From Candidatus Giovannonibacteria bacterium RIFCSPHIGHO2_12_FULL_44_22 (GTDB taxonomy: Bacteria; Patescibacteriota; Minisyncoccia; UBA11713; 2-01-FULL-45-33): a stretch of 50,790 nt of DNA. The position numbers were made by a program, and so were the translations under genes. The stretch's first letter is position 1. Every line of letters begins with the position of its first letter. The DNA lies in NCBI GenBank assembly GCA_001778695.1, contig MFHU01000017.1, positions 21,214 through 72,003 of the forward strand, given 5' to 3'. The notes beneath the pieces are model-generated. The model saw only the letters and a program-made list of their open reading frames with translations. It did no database searches and was not told where the DNA came from. Of the stretch, positions 47,243 to 50,790 are shown piece by piece.

Positions 47243-47503
47243 TGTTTCAGACTACTAAAAGAGCAATCTTATTTCAATATTTTTGTTTGCTCTTTTCTCC
47301 GTCCTCACGGCGAGACGAGGCGCTTCCTCTCCGCGTTTGGTGGTAGCTTGAAACTCTGTGCCTTCGACAACGGACAGTGATAACTCATAAAGCGGATTGT
47401 GCTAAGCACAAACAAATCTATATGTGCTTGCCCCGCCCGCCCTGTGCGCGCACAACCCCCCGCCGTTTTTAGGAAATATTATAAAACGGCGGGGATTGCT
47501 CCC

Positions 47504-47887
47504 TTAAAAGATAAAGCTTATTAAAATTCCGTACACCGCGAACTGAATTGCTAGATAAACAGTCTCCATCCAAAAAAATTCAAAATGTCGGACTGCAGAA
47601 CTTTTTCCCATCGTGGCTAAAACATGTGCGCTCCAGAGAAATAGACCCATCACGAGTGCATAGCTAATACCTGCGAGCATTGAAGCGTGATTGACCGTAA
47701 GAACAGAATAGCCATACGAAAGCACTATGCCTTGCACAACCATAGAACTAAGACCGAGTATCGGCTTCACATCCTCTCCGAAATACTTCCACGCCATATA
47801 CTTCGTTCTAAATATCTTCATGTGCCACAAAACAGCCAAAGGAAATGTGACGACGATATATGCAATTGTTCCAAGTAAAATTTGCAT
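47504..47887 (-). CDS. DUF1761-like small membrane protein
   Basis: 127 aa, 4 TM; LGTIAYIVVTFPLAVLWHMKIF. Confidence 0.6.
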   Translation of the reverse strand: MQILLGTIAYIVVTFPLAVLWHMKIFRTKYMAWKYFGEDVKPILGLSSMVVQGIVLSYGYSVLTVNHASMLAGISYALVMGLFLWSAHVLATMGKSSAVRHFEFFWMETVYLAIQFAVYGILISFIF

Positions 47888-47892
47888 ATGTT

Positions 47893-48093
47893 TTAGGCAG
47901 CTTCAAATCTTGCCTTATTTTCAACCATCCACTTCTGCTGTTCTGCCTTCTTCTCCTCGTCGGAGAGTCCAGCCTTGCCCTTCATCACGTCGGCGTGTGC
48001 CTGCATATAGTGTGGCATAAGTGCCTTCATCCATACTTCAAATGTTTCGCCTTCCGCCGTTACTTCGCACAAATCGCATTTTAGAGTTTTCAT
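47893..48093 (-). CDS. Small DUF1059-like/zinc-binding-like protein
   Basis: MKTLKCDLCEVTAEGETFEVWMKALMPHYMQAHADV. Confidence 0.5.
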   Translation of the reverse strand: MKTLKCDLCEVTAEGETFEVWMKALMPHYMQAHADVMKGKAGLSDEEKKAEQQKWMVENKARFEAA

Positions 48094-48133
48094 AGTGTTT
48101 TTAGTTAGTTGTGAGTTAATGTTTTCGACCTTT

Positions 48134-48472
48134 TCATTTTAGCACAAATTTAATACTTTCACCCACAAGTTTTTTCAACTGATGTTCATTTCCGAGTATT
48201 TGTTTTGAAAGCACCGCGTACTCTTTTTTGACATGACCTTTTGAAAAATACTTGAGGTGTCTTGCTTCTTTCTTTTGGAAAAGATCATCAAGCACATCTG
48301 GTGGAAGTCTAAGCGCAACACCAAACTTTCCGCATGAGATGAATATTTTTCCGCTCACATATCCACCAACTGCCCCAAAAACATTTTTGAATTCTAACCT
48401 GTGTGTTGTGGGAAGTTTTGGACGAGCTTGTTTAAGTAGCGTTGTTACTTTGTTGAGATATTTATTTTCCAT
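48134..48472 (-). CDS. TfoX N-terminal-domain-like protein
   Basis: FKNVFGAVGGYVSGKIFISCGKFGVALRLPPDVLDDLFQKKEARHLKYF. Confidence 0.65.
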   Translation of the reverse strand: MENKYLNKVTTLLKQARPKLPTTHRLEFKNVFGAVGGYVSGKIFISCGKFGVALRLPPDVLDDLFQKKEARHLKYFSKGHVKKEYAVLSKQILGNEHQLKKLVGESIKFVLK

Positions 48473-49637
48473 GAATTGCCAACTTTTTTACAGCATGTAT
48501 CTCAATCTGCTTTTCGGGGTTTGTAATTTCTGCAAGAAACTCAAAATCTGTTTTTGAGAAAAGACTTGTTGGAACTGCAAGCAATCTTTTTTTTGCAACC
48601 TTTATCGCTGGCTCCGACTTATCAATTCCAATCCAATTACGATTTAATTCTTGTGCCGCGACAAGTGTAGTCCCTGAACCGCAAAAACAATCAAGAACCA
48701 AGTCACCCTCGTTTGAGGAAGCTCCAACTATAAACTTTAGCAAATCAAGATTTTTTTCCGTAGGATAAGCAGGATATTGAGGGTCTTTGAATTCCCAAAT
48801 ATCCTGCATTTTTTTCCCATCTCTTTCGTCAACAAAAATCTTTTTTCGCGGCACACCATTTGACGACCATTCAATAAGCCCTTGTTTATCCCATTCTTCA
48901 AGAACGACTGGGTCGCTTCGCCAGTGTCTTCCCTTTGGTGGCATCACCCCACGCCATTCTTTGCCAGTATTGCCGTTTGCAGTCTCGCCGGGGGCATGGA
49001 GAGGAATGGTAGTATACTTTCTACTGTCTTTATCGGTTTTCTTGAATAAACGCTCTATATCGTCATCAGAATAAGGAGATTTTGGATCATTCCATGTAGG
49101 ATTTTCTGCTTTGGAATAAAAAAGGATTAAATCTTTAGTATTTCCGTATGCTTTTCGTTGGAAATTTTTAGGATTGCACTTAACTCGCGTAATATCATTT
49201 CTAAAATTTTTTATTCCAAAAACTTCGTCCATTATAAGTTTTACATAATGTCCGATTTTGTAATCAATATGCAAATAAATTGAACCGCGATCTGACATCA
49301 ATTCTCGTAGCAAAATCAATCTCTCGCGCAAAAACTCCAAAAATTCTGCTCCTATTAAAGTATCGCTGTACGCAATTGCGTCCCCATTACTACTACTGAT
49401 TGTGTTTGCGCGATCCTCACTAATTTTGAAATGTCCGTTAGTCGCAAATGGGGGGTCAATATAAATTAAATCAACCTTGCCTGAATAATCATCAAGTAAA
49501 GTTTTGAGGGTAGAAAGATTATCGGCATATATAAGCTTATTTTTTGCTCCTTTGCCCGATACAGTTTTTAGCTCTGCTCTCGAAGTTTTTTCGAGAATAT
49601 CTTTCTCAGGTTTTTTATTGTCATAAGTGATAAACAT
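48462..49637 (-). CDS. Site-specific DNA methyltransferase (beta-class order: DPPF before FxGxG)
   Basis: VDLIYIDPPFATNGHF; LVLDCFCGSGTTLVAAQELNRNWIGIDKSEPAIKVAKKRL. Confidence 0.92.
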   Translation of the reverse strand: MFITYDNKKPEKDILEKTSRAELKTVSGKGAKNKLIYADNLSTLKTLLDDYSGKVDLIYIDPPFATNGHFKISEDRANTISSSNGDAIAYSDTLIGAEFLEFLRERLILLRELMSDRGSIYLHIDYKIGHYVKLIMDEVFGIKNFRNDITRVKCNPKNFQRKAYGNTKDLILFYSKAENPTWNDPKSPYSDDDIERLFKKTDKDSRKYTTIPLHAPGETANGNTGKEWRGVMPPKGRHWRSDPVVLEEWDKQGLIEWSSNGVPRKKIFVDERDGKKMQDIWEFKDPQYPAYPTEKNLDLLKFIVGASSNEGDLVLDCFCGSGTTLVAAQELNRNWIGIDKSEPAIKVAKKRLLAVPTSLFSKTDFEFLAEITNPEKQIEIHAVKKLAIHGK

Positions 49638-49642
49638 AACAT

Positions 49643-50437
49643 CTATATTTGATAGAGAAATTCGCGCAAAACAAGAGCACTCATAATGTTTTCTTTTTTG
49701 AGCTTGCCTGTAATGTCCTTATACATTTTATTTTTACCCTCAATATAAAGAACGCCATCAAGAATTGCGACAGTTATTGCTTTTACACCTTTTGCTTTTA
49801 CTGTCGCAATAGCATCGTTGAATTGCGCGTTTTGATGTCCGCCAAAATCAGTTAGAAATTTTGCCTCACCGATAACATATTTTCCGTTGAAGCGACCAAT
49901 AAAATCTAAACCTTTATTATGTTTATAGTTCAGATGTTCGCGGGCAAAAGCCATCATTTCGGCATCGCTGGCATCCAAGATAGCGTTTCCTTTCACTTTC
50001 AAAAATTCATCGAGTTTTACCGGTTGAATTCCTAACGCTTTCTTATTAAGCCAGCGTTTGAAAAGCGGACCAATTTGACGATTTGTTTCCTTTGGTTCAG
50101 AACAACGAGCAAAAATCTTATCAAGCCCCATTTCATACAAGCGTCCAGAAAGTCGGGCAGAAGTTGCAGGATTTCGTTCTAACGCAGTTTTGTCTCGTTT
50201 TAGGTAAGCAACATAGGAATTTTTAATCGGAAACAAATCTAGTTTCAAAAGATTTTTCATAAGCGTAACATTGTCCCGCTTTTCAAATGCCTTTTCTACG
50301 CCTTTCCAAAGTTCGCCGTTAGGTTCGCGTATTCCGTCCGGAATTGTTGGATATACTTGAAATAGATCGTCTAAGTAGCTCCGCTGACTTGCGTATTCAA
50401 TGCTTAATTTTGTCCAAGGGTTTATGTTCTTTTTCAT
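49643..50437 (-). CDS. Putative type II restriction endonuclease (PD-(D/E)xK-like)
   Basis: GLDFIGRFNGKYVIGEAKFLTDFGGHQNAQFNDAIATV; adjacent to MTase and C protein. Confidence 0.8.
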   Translation of the reverse strand: MKKNINPWTKLSIEYASQRSYLDDLFQVYPTIPDGIREPNGELWKGVEKAFEKRDNVTLMKNLLKLDLFPIKNSYVAYLKRDKTALERNPATSARLSGRLYEMGLDKIFARCSEPKETNRQIGPLFKRWLNKKALGIQPVKLDEFLKVKGNAILDASDAEMMAFAREHLNYKHNKGLDFIGRFNGKYVIGEAKFLTDFGGHQNAQFNDAIATVKAKGVKAITVAILDGVLYIEGKNKMYKDITGKLKKENIMSALVLREFLYQI

Positions 50438-50441
50438 AGCT

Positions 50442-50654
50442 TTATTTTAACAATTCATCGCTCGAAACACCAAGTGCTTTGGCAATATTGGTAATGGTTG
50501 AAAGTGTCGGATTTGTCTTTCCATTTTCAATATTGCTTATAAAACTTCGGCTAACGCCGAGTGTTCGGACAATATCGCCTTGTGTAATGCCTTTTTCTGT
50601 TCGGATGCGTTTTAGGTTTCTACCTAATTTCGCGGACTCGCTTTTCATATCCAC
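50442..50654 (-). CDS. XRE-family HTH controller (C protein-like)
   Basis: LGRNLKRIRTEKGITQGDIVRTLGVSRSFISNIENGKTNPTLSTITNIAKALGVSSDELL. Confidence 0.88.
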   Translation of the reverse strand: MDMKSESAKLGRNLKRIRTEKGITQGDIVRTLGVSRSFISNIENGKTNPTLSTITNIAKALGVSSDELLK

Positions 50655-50672
50655 AGTATAACATTAACATTT

Positions 50673-50702
50673 ACATTATACACCAATATTATAGTATAAT
50701 GT
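50673..50702. promoter_or_regulatory. Inverted repeat ACATTATAC/GTATAATGT upstream of the C gene
   Basis: 9-bp arms 50673-50681 and 50694-50702, centres 21 bp apart. Confidence 0.6.
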
Positions 50703-50714
50703 AATATGGTAGCG

Positions 50715-50790
50715 GCGAAGCAAAACCAAAAATTTCCTTTCCATTTTTTGTCGGCTCCCCCCACACCCCCCGCCGAGGAAAAGAAGAAAG
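50715..50790. repeat. Right arm of 76-bp inverted repeat, truncated by window end
   Basis: Reverse complement of 47167-47242 with 1 mismatch. Confidence 0.95.

Overview
The window looks like a chromosomal segment of a Candidate Phyla Radiation (Patescibacteria, Parcubacteria-like) genome. This is inferred from compact gene order, reduced core proteins, an intron-split 16S gene with an unlinked 23S, and many small orphan proteins; I could not run a phylogeny. Core content: rpmF(partial)-nusB/NUDIX fusion-rnc-short smc; rpsP-khpA; trmD; a 16S rRNA gene (about 7492-10633) split by a group I intron (8272-9052) and by a second intervening sequence with a LAGLIDADG ORF (about 9656-10514); murA; mreB-holB-like-frr-rseP-proS-mreB-mreC-[NYN+unknown]-mreD-like-PBP2; greA-lysS; mraZ-rsmH-ftsL-like-ftsI-murF; a two-component pair; serS-ftsQ-like; GT39-like glycosyltransferases; a PaaX/Cas2-like orphan; a VirD4/TraD-like ATPase; gtrA-dnaX; obgE; and a restriction-modification module at the right end. 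tRNAs: Ile(GAT), Ala(TGC), Glu(CTC), plus a degenerate tRNA-like sequence inside the 16S group I intron. Best leads: (1) the C-R-M restriction-modification module with three cargo genes is bracketed by a 76-bp inverted repeat (75/76 identical), one arm running to the last base of the window; (2) the 16S precursor, delimited by a putative processing stem, lacks the anti-Shine-Dalgarno CCTCC after helix 45, although several genes have strong GGAGG sites; (3) short palindromic elements sit in frame inside conserved genes (trmD twice, murA, gtrA twice, murF, a GT39), two sharing a tandem double-hairpin design with a compensatory change; (4) a solo PaaX/Cas2-like gene is flanked by two 36-bp dyads and by a duplicated 3' end of a GT39 gene; (5) a 1.4-kb NYN-containing module lies between mreC and mreD, flanked by a 16-nt direct repeat. 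All homology calls are by eye; no database was searched.
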